A stretch of 64,000 nucleotides of DNA from Yamagishiella unicocca (lineage: Eukaryota; Chlorophyta; Chlorophyceae; Chlamydomonadales; Volvocaceae), in NCBI GenBank assembly GCA_003116995.1, contig BDSL01000047.1, positions 1 through 64,000 on the forward strand. The letters run 5' to 3'. Positions 46,950-57,678 of this stretch are shown here, piece after piece. The first letter of the stretch is position 1; each line of letters starts with the position of its first letter. The notes under the pieces were generated by a model. That model had not been told where the DNA came from. It made no database searches and saw only the letters and a program-made list of their open reading frames with translations. A program made the translations under genes and the position numbers.

Positions 46950-49572
46950 TGTTCTGTATGACCTTTTTCAGGCAGTGGGATAATATTAATTGGAACTTCA
47001 CGATTTTATCTTTAAATAGCTCCTGCACAAATTGAAAACTTGCTTATACGGTACTGCTGGGTCACAGCGAGGCCTGAGACGTGTAGGTTTCAATAATGCC
47101 AAGAGTTCATGTAGTATTTTTGGACTGTACAGTGACTGAAATATGTAAATAACGCCGGCTGTTAGTTATCGCGCCGCCAGCCTTCCTAATTCCTAATCAG
47201 GAGGCATGCCAGGTATGCAGCTTGAAACGTGGAATTCCTAAAATAACTTAAGGGTTGATACTTAGATGAGGATTCACATACTCATGTGGTGAACACGGCT
47301 TACACGTTGTGCGTGAGACACGCCCGTCTGCCGCCTGCTGCGGCGGTCGCGACCCGGGCGGCGGGCGGCAGGTGCAGAAGCGCGACGAGACCGGACCGAC
47401 CAGAATATTCTGCAGTTGTCCGGGCGGCCTTGTCCTAACCAACACATACATGTGCCCGATGGTTTTACCTCTTGGTCAGGAACCCACTGCGGAATGGTTA
47501 CAGGGACCCAAAGTCCAATTTTTCGTCCAGCAACATACGATTGGCAAAATGAGAGCAGGCAATCCATTCACAGTAATATTTGTAGTGTTTGCCATCAGGG
47601 TTATTGCGGTTGCTTGCTTTCAGCAGGCACTTTCAGCCGCTTTCAGGCGTCAGGGTTCCGCTGTTACCACCCTTGACCACCGGCACTCGCCCGTAGGCGC
47701 CATTGAGGGGCACAATGTGAGGGGGAGGACGGGCAAGCGTCCTTATTACTCACCGGCACAACTTGTGATCGCAGGCGATCAGCAACGCGCATCCTGAAGT
47801 CAAGGTTTTGCCCCTAGCAAAGTTAACCACTCAGACGACCCAGTTCGCCTGTGGAAGCTAGCGCGGCTTGTCGCGGACCCGTTTTTTCTGAACGCACGAG
47901 GGCACGCACCATTGATTGCCTAGCCTGGCCTAGCCTTGCAGAACATCATGGGTGCAGCAGCTTCCCGCAAGTGCCAGTGTGGAGTCGAAGGGAGTCCTTG
48001 ATCAGTTTCCAAAGGCTTAGAGACTTGGAGCATATATGTGGATGATGCTGGAGGACGAAGTTTCGCGCCAGCAGCATGTCGCCAACCAATTTGCTGCAGG
48101 AATGCCTCTGCTTCGTTCTGCCAAGGACGGGTCAGCAACCTGCGTGTACAGTCCACGCATGGAGAGGGGGTCTGCGAACCAGTCCCCATTATTCCGCGCA
48201 GACATTGGCAACTTCTGTGCCGCTTTGTTTTCGAGTCATAAACGCGCCCGCCGCGTCGGAAGAGCCCCCGGATGTTTACGCCCACGCCAGTGTGCAAAAT
48301 GCCACGGCAGCGGAAAAGCATGGTGGAAGCTGCGGCTTGTGATTTATCAGGATCTAGCAGGATAAGCAGGATTGTGCCTCGATCCCACGCGATTATCGTG
48401 CCCAGATGTCCATCAGCCCCAGGGTCCAACATCAGTGGCATGGTCTCATTGCCACAGCAGCAACGGCGGTGGCTGGAGCCGGGGGCAAGCGGCAGCGGGG
48501 ACTGATGCTGACGGCGGTGTACTGGGTCACTTCAGTCCGCTGAAACAGCCCATCGCGATAGATACCGTCGATCATTCCACTGCGGCTGGGCCCCTGTCAG
48601 GGCCTGCTGTCACGCCCTTGGGCGCATCCAGTGTTCCGATAACTGTGTGTTCCCTCCTGCAGCCTCATGTCGCCTGTACAACCTCGCTCTTCGGCCTAAA
48701 CGTGTTCCCGCTGTACCGGTTCACCTACGGTACTGTCCTGACACGGCAACCGCCGTATAGTCCTGGTCCTAGCGATGACGATGAAGATGAAGATTTCGAA
48801 TGTGAAGCCTCAACGACAATGCTGGGAAGTGTTATGTCCCTTGCAACACCCACCACAAATTGCACTGAAAGCTCCATGCGCGCGGCCAGATGCCAGCCAG
48901 GGAAAACGGAGCTCTGGCGCTACACGCCCTGACAGGCGCTGATGAGTTCGTTAGCTGGACTCCCACTTCCGGACGCTTCAGGGCAGCGGCACTTCCGCGG
49001 ATGGGATGGATGGGCTGTAGGGGTTGACCGTCTCATGATCATGTGAACGAACCGTCATCGTCACTCCTCGAAGGAATCGTTAGAATACAGAAATATCAAT
49101 ATCAAAATCCCCAAAAGCTAAGCAACCCTGTGGCGACTGGACCCAACGGATCGGAAGTGCGAGGGTTGCAGCCTTGGTGAGCAGCAGGACTCACAGTGTG
49201 TCTCATAACTGCGTAAAAAGCAATACCATATAATGTCGCTTAATACACTGCGTATAACGTATCCGGGAGCCAACGCAGCCGCAAACCGCAAGTTGGGGCC
49301 AAAATTGGCAGGCCTCCGTTGCTGTGTAGTAGTTTGCGTGTCGGGGAGCCTCGAGCAGCGTTGGGCTTCGCCCTGCCTCGCCCTGCTTCACAACGCTTCG
49401 ATTTAGTTGATGCTAAGAACATCGTTCCACAAGTTGGAAGGGTGCTTGTCGCATGTACTGCTGGTAGGTATCATCCCCTGTGGGTTCGCATCCGGGCGGC
49501 CAGTGCCAGCCCCCTAGCTTTCCATCAACTGCCATGTGTGTACCGTCAAACATCAAATCTGCTGGGTTCCGT
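46950..49572. other. Intergenic region with unresolved open frames
   Basis: Two frames deserve mention but cannot be made into a gene model. A minus-strand frame at 47920-48441 (173 codons, contains IIAWDRGTILLILLDPDKSQ) and a minus-strand stretch at 47467-47567 (MDCLLSFCQSYVAGRKIGLW, ending at a possible GTAAAA donor) could be exons of one gene. A plus-strand frame at 48372-48932 has an acidic DDDEDEDFECE stretch. No domain is recognisable in any of them. Confidence 0.3.
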
Positions 49573-49633
49573 ATGTACTACCCATTATCACGGCCCCCAA
49601 TGTACATCCAATACATCCTACTAACTAGTTATG
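49573..49633 (+). repeat. 61-bp direct repeat, left copy
   Basis: ATGTACTACCCATTATCACG through CTAACTAGTTATG. It is identical to 52859-52919 except for one C/T difference. It splits the first unit of the 19-bp array from the rest. Confidence 0.95.
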
Positions 49634-49895
49634 CTGGGTTCCGTCAAATCTGCTGGGTTCCGTCAAATCTGCTGGGTTCCGTCAAATCTGCTGGGTTCCG
49701 TCAAATCTGCTGGGTTCCGTCAAATCTGCTGGGTTCCGTCAAATCTGCTGGGTTCCGTCAAATCTGCTGGGTTCCGTCAAATCTGCTGGGTTCCGTCAAA
49801 TCTGCTGGGTTCCGTCAAATCTGCTGGGTTCCGTCAAATCTGCTGGGTTCCGTCAAATCTGCTGGGTTCCGTCAAATCTGCTGGGTTCCGTACGG
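49633..49895 (+). repeat. 19-bp tandem repeat, about 14 copies
   Basis: Perfect repeats of GCTGGGTTCCGTCAAATCT. One further unit (TCTGCTGGGTTCCG) lies at 49558-49571, on the other side of the 61-bp repeat. Confidence 0.97.
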
Positions 49896-50029
49896 TCGTG
49901 GTGCGCCTTTCCTCGAGCGAGAGCCATAGCACAGCTCCGACTTGGCTAGGCCCGTCGCCGTCGTCGTCGTCGTTGGAGGCTTCCTCCCTCAGCCGCTGCC
50001 GGCATTGCCGGTGCGCACACGGGCGGCGC

Positions 50030-52696
50030 CTCCGCCAGCCGCCCGCTCGTCCGCTTCGCGGGAGGCGTAGCTGGCCACAAGCCTGCGCACGTGGGTTGCG
50101 GATTGCGGGTGCTGGCTTCAGGGATTTCGCGGCGAGCAAGGAGGCGTGAGGGCGGAGCAAGGAGGCGTGAGGGCGGAGCAAGGAGGCGTGAGGGCGGAGC
50201 AAGGAGGCGTGAGGGCGGAGCAAGGAGGCGTGAGGGCGGAGCAAGGAGGCGTGAGGGCGGAGCAAGGAGGCGTGAGAGCGGAGCAAGGAGGCGTGAGGGC
50301 GGAGCAAGGAGGCGTGAGAGCGGAGCAAGGAGGCGTGAGGGCGGAGCAAGGAGGCGTGAGGGCGGAGCAAGGAGGCGTGAGGGCGGAGCAAGGAGGCGTG
50401 AGGGCGGAGCAAGGAGGCGTGAGGGCGGAGCAAGGAGGCGTGAGAGCGGAGCAAGGAGGCGTGAGGGCGGAGCAAGGAGGCGTGAGAGCGGAGCAAGGAG
50501 GCGTGAGAGCGGAGCAAGGAGGCGTGAGGGCGGAGCAAGGAGGCGTGAGAGCGGAGCAAGGAGGCGTGAGGGCGGAGCAAGGAGGCGTGAGAGCGGAGCA
50601 AGGAGGCGTGAGAGCGGAGCAAGGAGGCGTGAGGGCGGAGCAAGGAGGCGTGAGAGCGGAGCAAGGAGGCGTGAGGGCGGAGCAAGGAGGCGTGAGGGCG
50701 GAGCAAGGAGGCGTGAGGGCGGAGCAAGGAGGCGTGAGGGCGGAGCAAGGAGGCGTGAGGGCGGAGCAAGGAGGCGTGAGGGCGGAGCAAGGAGGCGTGA
50801 GGGCGGAGCAAGGAGGCGTGAGGGCGGAGCAAGGAGGCGTGAGGGCGGAGCAAGGAGGCGTGAGGGCGGAGCAAGGAGGCGTGAGGGCGGAGCAAGGAGG
50901 CGTGAGGGCGGAGCAAGGAGGCGTGAGGGCGGAGCAAGGAGGCGTGAGGGCGGAGCAAGGAGGCGTGAGGGCGGAGCAAGGAGGCGTGAGGGCGGAGCAA
51001 GGAGGCGTGAGGGCGGAGCAAGGAGGCGTGAGGGCGGAGCAAGGAGGCGTGAGGGCGGAGCAAGGAGGCGTGAGGGCGGAGCAAGGAGGCGTGAGGGCGG
51101 AGCAAGGAGGCGTGAGGGCGGAGCAAGGAGGCGTGAGGGCGGAGCAAGGAGGCGTGAGGGCGGAGCAAGGAGGCGTGAGGGCGGAGCAAGGAGGCGTGAG
51201 GGCGGAGCAAGGAGGCGTGAGGGCGGAGCAAGGAGGCGTGAGGGCGGAGCAAGGAGGCGTGAGGGCGGAGCAAGGAGGCGTGAGGGCGGAGCAAGGAGGC
51301 GTGAGGGCGGAGCAAGGAGGCGTGAGGGCGGAGCAAGGAGGCGTGAGGGCGGAGCAAGGAGGCGTGAGGGCGGAGCAAGGAGGCGTGAGGGCGGAGCAAG
51401 GAGGCGTGAGGGCGGAGCAAGGAGGCGTGAGGGCGGAGCAAGGAGGCGTGAGGGCGGAGCAAGGAGGCGTGAGGGCGGAGCAAGGAGGCGTGAGGGCGGA
51501 GCAAGGAGGCGTGAGGGCGGAGCAAGGAGGCGTGAGAGCGGAGCAAGGAGGCGTGAGGGCGGAGCAAGGAGACGTGAGGGCGGAGCAAGGAGGCGTGAGG
51601 GCGGAGCAAGGAGGCGTGAGGGCGGAGCAAGGAGGGTGGCACAACAGAAATGGGCGCGGGGCCCTGGGGGCAAGAAGGAAGGCGACACGGGCTGGTTGGT
51701 GGGAGGAAGGGTTTCGCCGTCCGTCGGGCAGTACGACAATGGCGTCCACCTGAACGCCCCACGCGAACCACACAGCCTGGCGCTGCACAGCACCACATTG
51801 CACAGCACCACATAGCACCATGCGCCGCCGCCAAGCCGCGCCGTTGCTGCTGCTGCCCCACCTGTCCCAGTCGTCCTCGTACTTTTGGAACTCGGCCGCC
51901 TCCCGTTCCGAGTGCCGCCGGCGCTCCTCCCGCTGCCCGAACAGCCGCGGCCGCAGCAGCAGTAAGTACACGCCACCGCAGGCGATCAGCCACACCTGCG
52001 ATGTCGGGATTTGGTTGACAGGCGCGGAGGGCGGAGGCACGTTGCGCAGCGGGCCTGGTCCAGGCGGTGTGGGCGGCAACCCGCGGGTTGGCGCTGGAAA
52101 GTAAAACCGATTAGGACACGTTTGATACACACGTTTGATACACACGCTTGGTACACGCGTCCATGCAGTCAGGCAGGAAGGCGGGGAATGCCACCGAGGC
52201 GGCTGCAGACGCCTCAAGGATTGCCGAGTCGAAGTCGCTGGGTTGCGATCCAATCCAACCACAATTGCAATCCCGTGTCGCCGGCAGGAACCTGCCCAGC
52301 CCAACCGTTGCTATACGGCGAAGCCGTACCGATTCTCGCACACAACCGCACCGGCCTTCGTCTTTCCTCGCCCCCAGCCAAAACGCACCCTCAGCCAAGT
52401 AGGATACGTCGACGGAGGCGGGGCGTCACCACTGCCGTCGCCGCCGTGCCCGGGACCGTCACCGCCGTTCGCGCCTCCGCTGCCGCCAGCGCTGGCGCTC
52501 CCGATGTCGGAATCGCCCGCGGCCGGTTCCACTCCTATGGCCTCAGGACCATCGGCCCGGCCACCGCGTGCGGCGGCGCTGCCGAGAGCAGTGCTGCTAG
52601 CAGGGTCGTCAACGGTACCTCTGGATTTTGCTAACCTAGTCGCGATGTATAATTTGTTTCGACTCACAGGGGCCCGTAAACTACGCGTTGAGCCAT
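50030..52696 (-). CDS. Predicted single-pass membrane protein, 3' end unresolved
   Basis: Exons 52668-52696 (MAQRVVYGPL, donor GTGAGT), 52342-52620, 52146-52237 and 51862-52093 join in phase to about 210 residues. Exon 4 has a Pro-rich stretch, then a membrane helix (VWLIACGGVYLLLL), a basic-charged helix (REERRRHSEREAAEFQ) and KYEDDWDRW. After that two readings compete. With donor GTGGGG at 51861 the next frame runs open through the whole 21-bp minisatellite to a stop at 49946, which would add about 71 heptads SRLLAPP. With another donor, VDAIVVLPDGR (from 51752) could be followed by an exon at about 50087 (LVASYASREADERAAGGGA, stop near 50012), placing the minisatellite in an intron. I prefer the intron reading but cannot prove it. 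No family recognised. The gene is head-to-head with uL3m. Confidence 0.5.
50138..51634 (+). repeat. 21-bp minisatellite, about 71 copies
   Basis: GCAAGGAGGCGTGAGGGCGGA repeated almost perfectly. A GAGCGGA variant is scattered in the left third (50270-50660) and once near 51535; one unit near 51570 has GACGTGAG. Because 21 is divisible by three and only one of six frames has a stop in the unit, five frames stay open over 1.5 kb. Those long frames are not evidence of coding. Confidence 0.98.
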
Positions 52697-53023
52697 GGTT
52701 ACGCTGGTGAAAGCGCTGGCTGGCACAATGATGGAATGAAAACCCTTGCATGTGCAAGGCTTTCGCCAAATTAACAGCGTGTAAGAGCTGCTCGAGCTAA
52801 ACAGGAATGTACTGGTATGACGCATATTAAATTGCAGGCGAAATGGATACTGGATCGCATGTACTACCCATTATCACGGCCCCCAATGTACATCCAATAC
52901 ATCTTACTAACTAGTTATGATAATACCCTTCTAAATACTTGGACTCGCCACACAGCATGCCCGAGCAGCGCGTTCGTGTTACCTAAAATTGTTGCAACCA
53001 TTGCAAATTAGCGCACAGTGATT
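52697..53023. promoter_or_regulatory. 327-bp divergent intergenic region, membrane gene / uL3m
   Basis: Separates the ATG of the minus-strand membrane gene from the ATG of uL3m, so both promoters must lie here or in the first exons. It contains the right copy of the 61-bp direct repeat. Confidence 0.5.
52859..52919 (+). repeat. 61-bp direct repeat, right copy
   Basis: 60 of 61 bases identical to 49573-49633, same orientation, 3.2 kb apart. Confidence 0.95.
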
Positions 53024-55383
53024 ATGCTTGGGCGGCTGGTGTGTGGCGCCATTGCGGCGGCCGCTCAGCAAGCCCAGCGATGCGAGCAGCTGATTGCCGG
53101 CAAGCCTTTGGTCGCGGCGCTCGGCAGCTCAGCAGCGTACAGTAGACATCGCGCTGCAAGTCCATTGGGGCAATCATCTTGTGATCTGGGAGCTCCATGC
53201 GATGGCGTGGCGGACACGAGCCGGTCTGGCAGCCATGCGCACGCCAGCACGTCGGATACCGGACTTTACGAAGGGTGGGGCAGCTCCCATCTAAACAGCT
53301 TCGGACAGGGCTGGCAGCTGCAGCAGTTTAGACAGTTCGGCTACCTCCCTCCGAAGCGCCGCTTCCACCTCCCGGAGCGGATTGCGTCCATCGTGCAGGA
53401 GAAGATACGCGAGCAGCGCCAGAGCGCACCCGCACCACCGCCCGCGCCCAGGCTGAAGACGCGGCCTATGACGGACGCGTCTTTGCGCGTTGGTTGCATT
53501 GCAACCAAGGCGGGCATGACGCAGGAGTGGGACGAGCACGGCGTGCGCGTGCCGCTGACTGTCCTGTGGATTGACGAGTGCCAGGTGGGCCGACTAGGCA
53601 GCAACGCGGAGTGTGTGTGTGTGGGGGGGGGTAGGCTCGGTGTTGTTGGAAGGCAGGAGTGTGGAGTTGGGGTTGTCGGAAGGCAGGAGTGTGGAGTTGG
53701 GGTTGGGGTTGTCGGAAGGCAGGTCTGCAAGAGGGCGGTCGGACGCGTGAAGTGTTGGGTCAGCTCGTTCAGCAGGCGCAAGCAAGCCCGGTGAGCGTGC
53801 AGCGGGAAAGTAAGAGGATTGGGCTAGGATGTTGCCGTATTGGGCGGGGAGGGAGCGGGGAGGGAGGGAGGAGGTGTAGGGCGGGGGGAAGGGCTTCTGC
53901 AGCCGGCCGGGCAGGCGCCGCTGACGAGCGGGTGGCACACAGCCCCGAGGAGAGGTTGCATGCTGTCCTGGGTCACAGCGGTGACCTGACCCGACCTCAC
54001 ACACCCTACCCCGGACCGAACCGAACCACACCACGCCACACCACACCACACCACACCACACCACACCACACAACACCACACCACACCACACCACACCACA
54101 CCACACCACACCACACCACACCACACCACACCACACCACACCACACCACACCACACCACACCACACCACACCACACCACACCACACCACACCACACCACA
54201 CCACACCACACCACACCACAACCTCCGCCCCTGCACCGCATCACCCTGGCCGCGCCCCACCTCCCCTCCCTGGACCACCCCGCGTTGCCACACTGCCCCG
54301 CCTCGCCGCTGCGGCTTGGCGATCGACCCCCGCACGGCTCACCCTGGCTCAGCCTCCCTGGAGGGGACGTTGGGGGATGTAAAGCTACACGTGTATCTAC
54401 CCCGACACCCCGCGCCCCACCCCCCGCGCTCACGGGTTTCCTCCTATACCCCTGTCACCCCCTCGCCCCGGCCCCCAGGTCGTGGGCATCAAGACCAGGC
54501 AGGTGCACGGCTACAACGCGCTGATGCTGGGCGCGGGGCACAAGCGCCAGAAATGCACCTCCCCCTCGGAGGCGGGCTTCTTCCTAAAGGTTGTGCGGCG
54601 GGCTTTGTGCGGGCCGCCGGGATCGAACTGGGTACCCGCTGCTTTGCGGGGAGCAGACTGGTGCTAGCTACTTCCTGGGGTTTAGTGCAGGGTTTGCGGA
54701 TTGGACGCCGTCGGCTGGGCAAGCGCCTTGGTCTTCCCTACAGCTCAGAATTGCGACCTCAAATGTGTTGGGGAGCCAATTGCCCTCGCTCTGCTTGGCG
54801 TTCCCACCGGGGGTTTCGAGGAAGACACGTGGATGCCAGAAAAAACCGTTTAGAACAGAAACAAACCGCTTCCACCGGGGGAGGGGAACGCGGGCGGGGG
54901 TCCGGGACTCCATGTCGCTTCCAGCATGATGCTCCGGAACCCTCTCCCCCCCCCTCCAGCGTCCCAATGCTCCAGCATGCGCCCACCTCCCCGCTGTCCG
55001 CCGACCATGGGCCCACTATCCTGTCGTTTTCGTGTCAGCGGTTTTCACGCCACCACCCCGCCAGCGGCATCCGGGCGTCTGACTGAGCCCTACCCCACGC
55101 TTGTGCACCATCCCTCCCTTCCAACCTGTCTTCCCCCCCCTCGCGGATTTTTCTTATCAAACCCCCTCCACCCACCCATCCACCGACCCCTTCACCCAGG
55201 CGGGCCTGCCGTTCAAGAAGCTGGTTTCGGAGTGGCAGGTCAGCGAGGACGCGCTGATGCCCGTGGGCACATCCATCGGCGGGGCGCACTTCGTGGCGGG
55301 CCAGCGGGTGGACATCACCGGCTGGACCAAGTGGAAGGGCTTCCAGGTGGGGCCGCAAACCGGGGGAGCTGGAGGGCAGGGGA

Positions 55384-55443
<60 letters not shown>

Positions 55444-56783
55444 GGAGCGGGCGTGGCGGGGGTGTGTGTGCAAGGAACGGTGTGTGTGTGGGGGGGTAGG
55501 AGGCGTTTGGGCGCAAAAAGGCGAGCACCAGGCTTTGGCTCGGATGGGTTCCACCTTCGCCTCAGGGCGCGGCCGCGGTCCGGGGGGCGGGCGGGGGCCA
55601 AGGGTAGTGCATGGTTGCCAGACGGCGCCAGCGGCCCAGTCCGGCTCTGATAGTGGTCCTGCTGCCGCCGCCGCTGCTGCCGCAGGGTGTGATGCGGCGG
55701 TGGGGCTTCAAGGGCCAGCCGGCCACGCACGGAGTGTCGCTGTCGCACCGCTCCCCTGGAGCCATCGGTGGGCGGCAGGACCCGGGCAAGGTGTGGAAGG
55801 GCAAGAAGCTGCCCGGCTGCATGGGGAACGAGCGGAGGACGGTGCACAACTGCCTGGTGTACAAGGTGGGGATCGCGGGGGGGTGGGGTGGGGGGGAGGG
55901 AGGGAGGGAGCGAGGAGACCCCGGAGGGAGAGGGTGCGGGGAAGGGAGGGAGCGGGGAAGGGAGGGAGGGCGGGAGAGAGGGAGGAAGGGAGAGGGGAGA
56001 CCCGGGAGGGAGGGAGGGAGGGAGGGAGGAGGAGGAAGGGGGGAGGGAGGGAGGAGGAGGAAGGGGGGAGTTGGCCGGTGGCTGGGTGGGTGGGCGAAGC
56101 GGGAGGTGTGTGTGCGTGTGGGGGGGGCTCACAATCTTGCGCCGACGACAAGCAAGTGGTCGCGTGCGCGGGAGGGGGGTGAGAGAGGAAACCCGTGGCC
56201 ACATAAGAGAGGAGAACAGGAACACTAGCTGGAGGAAGGTTGGACATGCGGGGGCCGGGACGGGGGGGGCGAGGTCCTGTTACACGACACAGGAAACGGA
56301 GGGCAGAAACTATCTGGGAGGACGGGGCGGGGAGCAGGTTGTTCCTCCGGCACCCATGCTCCTGGATTTCGTGTTTTCCGTTGGTCCACATCCACCGCTC
56401 CACGATGCCACCCCCCTCCGACACCCCCCCTCCCTCCCCCGTCCCGGCACCCCTCCCCCCCAACATCCCCCCATTCCGCCCTCCAGGTCGACGCGGCTCG
56501 CAACGTTGTGTACGTGCGCGGCCAGGTGCCCGGCCCCACCGGCCGCTCGGTCTTCCTGCGGGACTCCCGGCTGGCCAGCCCCGCCCTGCGTGCCACCTGG
56601 GGCCTGCCCTTCCCCACCCACGTGCCCAGTCGCGAGGAGGCGGCGGCGGCGCCAGCCCCCGGGGACGCCACCGCGCCGCCTGACGCCTCCGCTGTGTCGG
56701 TGTGGCGCAACTCCGCCGACCCCTACCTCATGTACCGCCAGGAGACGGACTACTTCCCGATCACTTGGAAGAAGGGAGAGTAG
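53024..56783 (+). CDS. MRPL3: Mitochondrial large-subunit ribosomal protein uL3m, 5 exons
   Basis: Exons 53024-53584, 54479-54589, 55200-55346, 55686-55865 and 56487-56783 are all phase 0 and give 431 residues. The product is uL3, which helps form the peptidyl-transferase region of the large subunit. The uL3 signature is in exon 4: [20 protein letters not shown], then [20 protein letters not shown]. Upstream come [20 protein letters not shown] and [20 protein letters not shown]; exon 3 carries the [20 protein letters not shown] block. A roughly 150-residue N-terminal extension ([20 protein letters not shown]) looks like an organelle targeting region, and the protein is closer to bacterial-type than cytosolic uL3. 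Mitochondrial rather than plastid location is inferred from the long C-terminal extension ending [10 protein letters not shown]. Donor of exon 2 is a weak GTTGTG. Confidence 0.9.
53643..53728 (+). repeat. Minisatellite in uL3m intron 1
   Basis: Three imperfect units of about 32 bp based on GTCGGAAGGCAGGAGTGTGG and AGTTGGGGTT. Confidence 0.8.
54025..54221 (+). repeat. (CCACA)n pentanucleotide microsatellite
   Basis: About 39 units, nearly pure, with one CAACA variant near 54071. It lies in intron 1 of uL3m. Confidence 0.98.
54806..54865 (+). repeat. Dispersed intronic element, copy e (truncated)
   Basis: GGGGTTTCGAGGAAGACACG, then TGGATGCCAG, AAAAAACCGTTTAGAACAG; lacks the 3' part with the hairpin. 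It lies in uL3m intron 2. Confidence 0.8.
55387..55440 (+). repeat. (GT)27 microsatellite
   Basis: Uninterrupted GT dinucleotides in uL3m intron 3. Confidence 0.98.
55876..56075 (+). repeat. GGGA-rich purine tract
   Basis: Almost pure purine (GGGAGGGAGGGAGG words) for about 200 bp in uL3m intron 4; could form G-quadruplex or triplex DNA. Confidence 0.8.
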
Positions 56784-56847
56784 GCCGCGACAAGGGGGGT
56801 GTTTAAAAACCGTCTTACGCAACGGGACAGGAATGCGACAAGGGGAG

Positions 56848-56905
56848 GGGTTCGCGGAAGACCCGCGGGTGCGAGAAAAAACCGTTTAGGAAAGACGTTT
56901 TGAGA
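56848..56905 (+). repeat. Dispersed element, copy f, just past the uL3m stop
   Basis: GGGTTCGCGGAAGACCCGCG through AAAAAACCGTTTAGGAAAGA and CGTTTTGAGA. It lies in the uL3m 3'UTR and lacks the hairpin. Confidence 0.75.
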
Positions 56906-56927
56906 CAAAGGGTGGGTTTACAGGAAA

Positions 56928-57055
56928 GGACCGGTAACTCGACATGGGAATTGTAGCTGGTGCGACAAAGGGGTTGGGGGGCGTGAGACAGGGGGGGTTA
57001 CAGGAAAGGACCGGTAACTCGACATGGGACGTGTAGCTGGTGCGACAAAGGGGTG
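56928..57055 (+). repeat. Two copies of a 'ggaaaggaccggtaactcgac' unit
   Basis: CAGGAAAGGACCGGTAACTC, then GACATGGGA and GTAGCTGGTGCGACAAAGGG, present at 56919-56972 and 57000-57053. They follow element copy f, as the same word follows copy d at 33014. Confidence 0.8.
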
Positions 57056-57673
57056 GGGGGGCGTGAGGGGAGTGGATGAGGGGCGCGTCGGGGGGTGGCG
57101 AGGAGACCTGGTTAGGCGACATAGGAAACGGAGGGCAGAAACTCGCCGGCGAATAGAGGCTTGGATGTGGCAGGTAGCCGGAGGCAGGGCGGTGGATGTC
57201 GTTGGGTGCAAAGTCATGTGTTGGAGTGGGTGGCGGTGGGCAGGTGAGGGCCGCATGCAGGGTAGATGTACGGCAGGCAGCACTGGAGCTGGGGCCTGCC
57301 GGGCCTTGCGCGACCGCACGTGACCAGCAAGGGTACGGCACTCAGAGCGCGAGCGCGGCGGGCGGGGGAGCGGGCCTTGCAGGAGGAGTGCGGCGGAGTT
57401 GAGTGGAGGGAGTAGTCTGTGACCTGGGCGGCTGATGGGGCCAAGACGGCGGGTGGCGCAGTGCGATGCTTGTCTGCGGCTGTGAGGGGGGTGGTGAGAA
57501 GACCCGGCTGTGGCTGTGGGGGGGGCATCAGGTAGGATCAAGTCGTGCTGCCGAGGTGCTCCTGAAGCAACAACTCGTATCTCGTATGTAGGGTGTCGTA
57601 TCTCGTATGTAGGGTGGGGACCGCCACCTTCGCCCAGATCCCCTTGAAGCCAGTAAGGGCTTAACAACATGTC

Positions 57674-57678
57674 TGTAA
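57674..57678 (+). terminator. Possible TGTAA polyadenylation signal (uL3m)
   Basis: First plus-strand TGTAA I could find after the uL3m stop, but 890 nt away, so the assignment is weak. Confidence 0.25.

Noticed and set aside
49633..49895. CRISPR-like array
   Set aside because: 19-bp units are directly adjacent without spacers, in a eukaryotic genome; it is a minisatellite.
50091..52304. Several frames of 535-728 codons on both strands
   Set aside because: Open only because the 21-bp unit has no stop in five frames. Only the single frame reachable by splicing was kept as an open question.
54590..54690. tRNA gene on the minus strand
   Set aside because: A T-arm-like word is present but no cloverleaf with acceptor and anticodon stems could be folded.
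53659..55086. 475-codon plus-strand frame and GVVWC-type minus frames
   Set aside because: Runs through the CCACA microsatellite and across uL3m exon 2 in the wrong frame.
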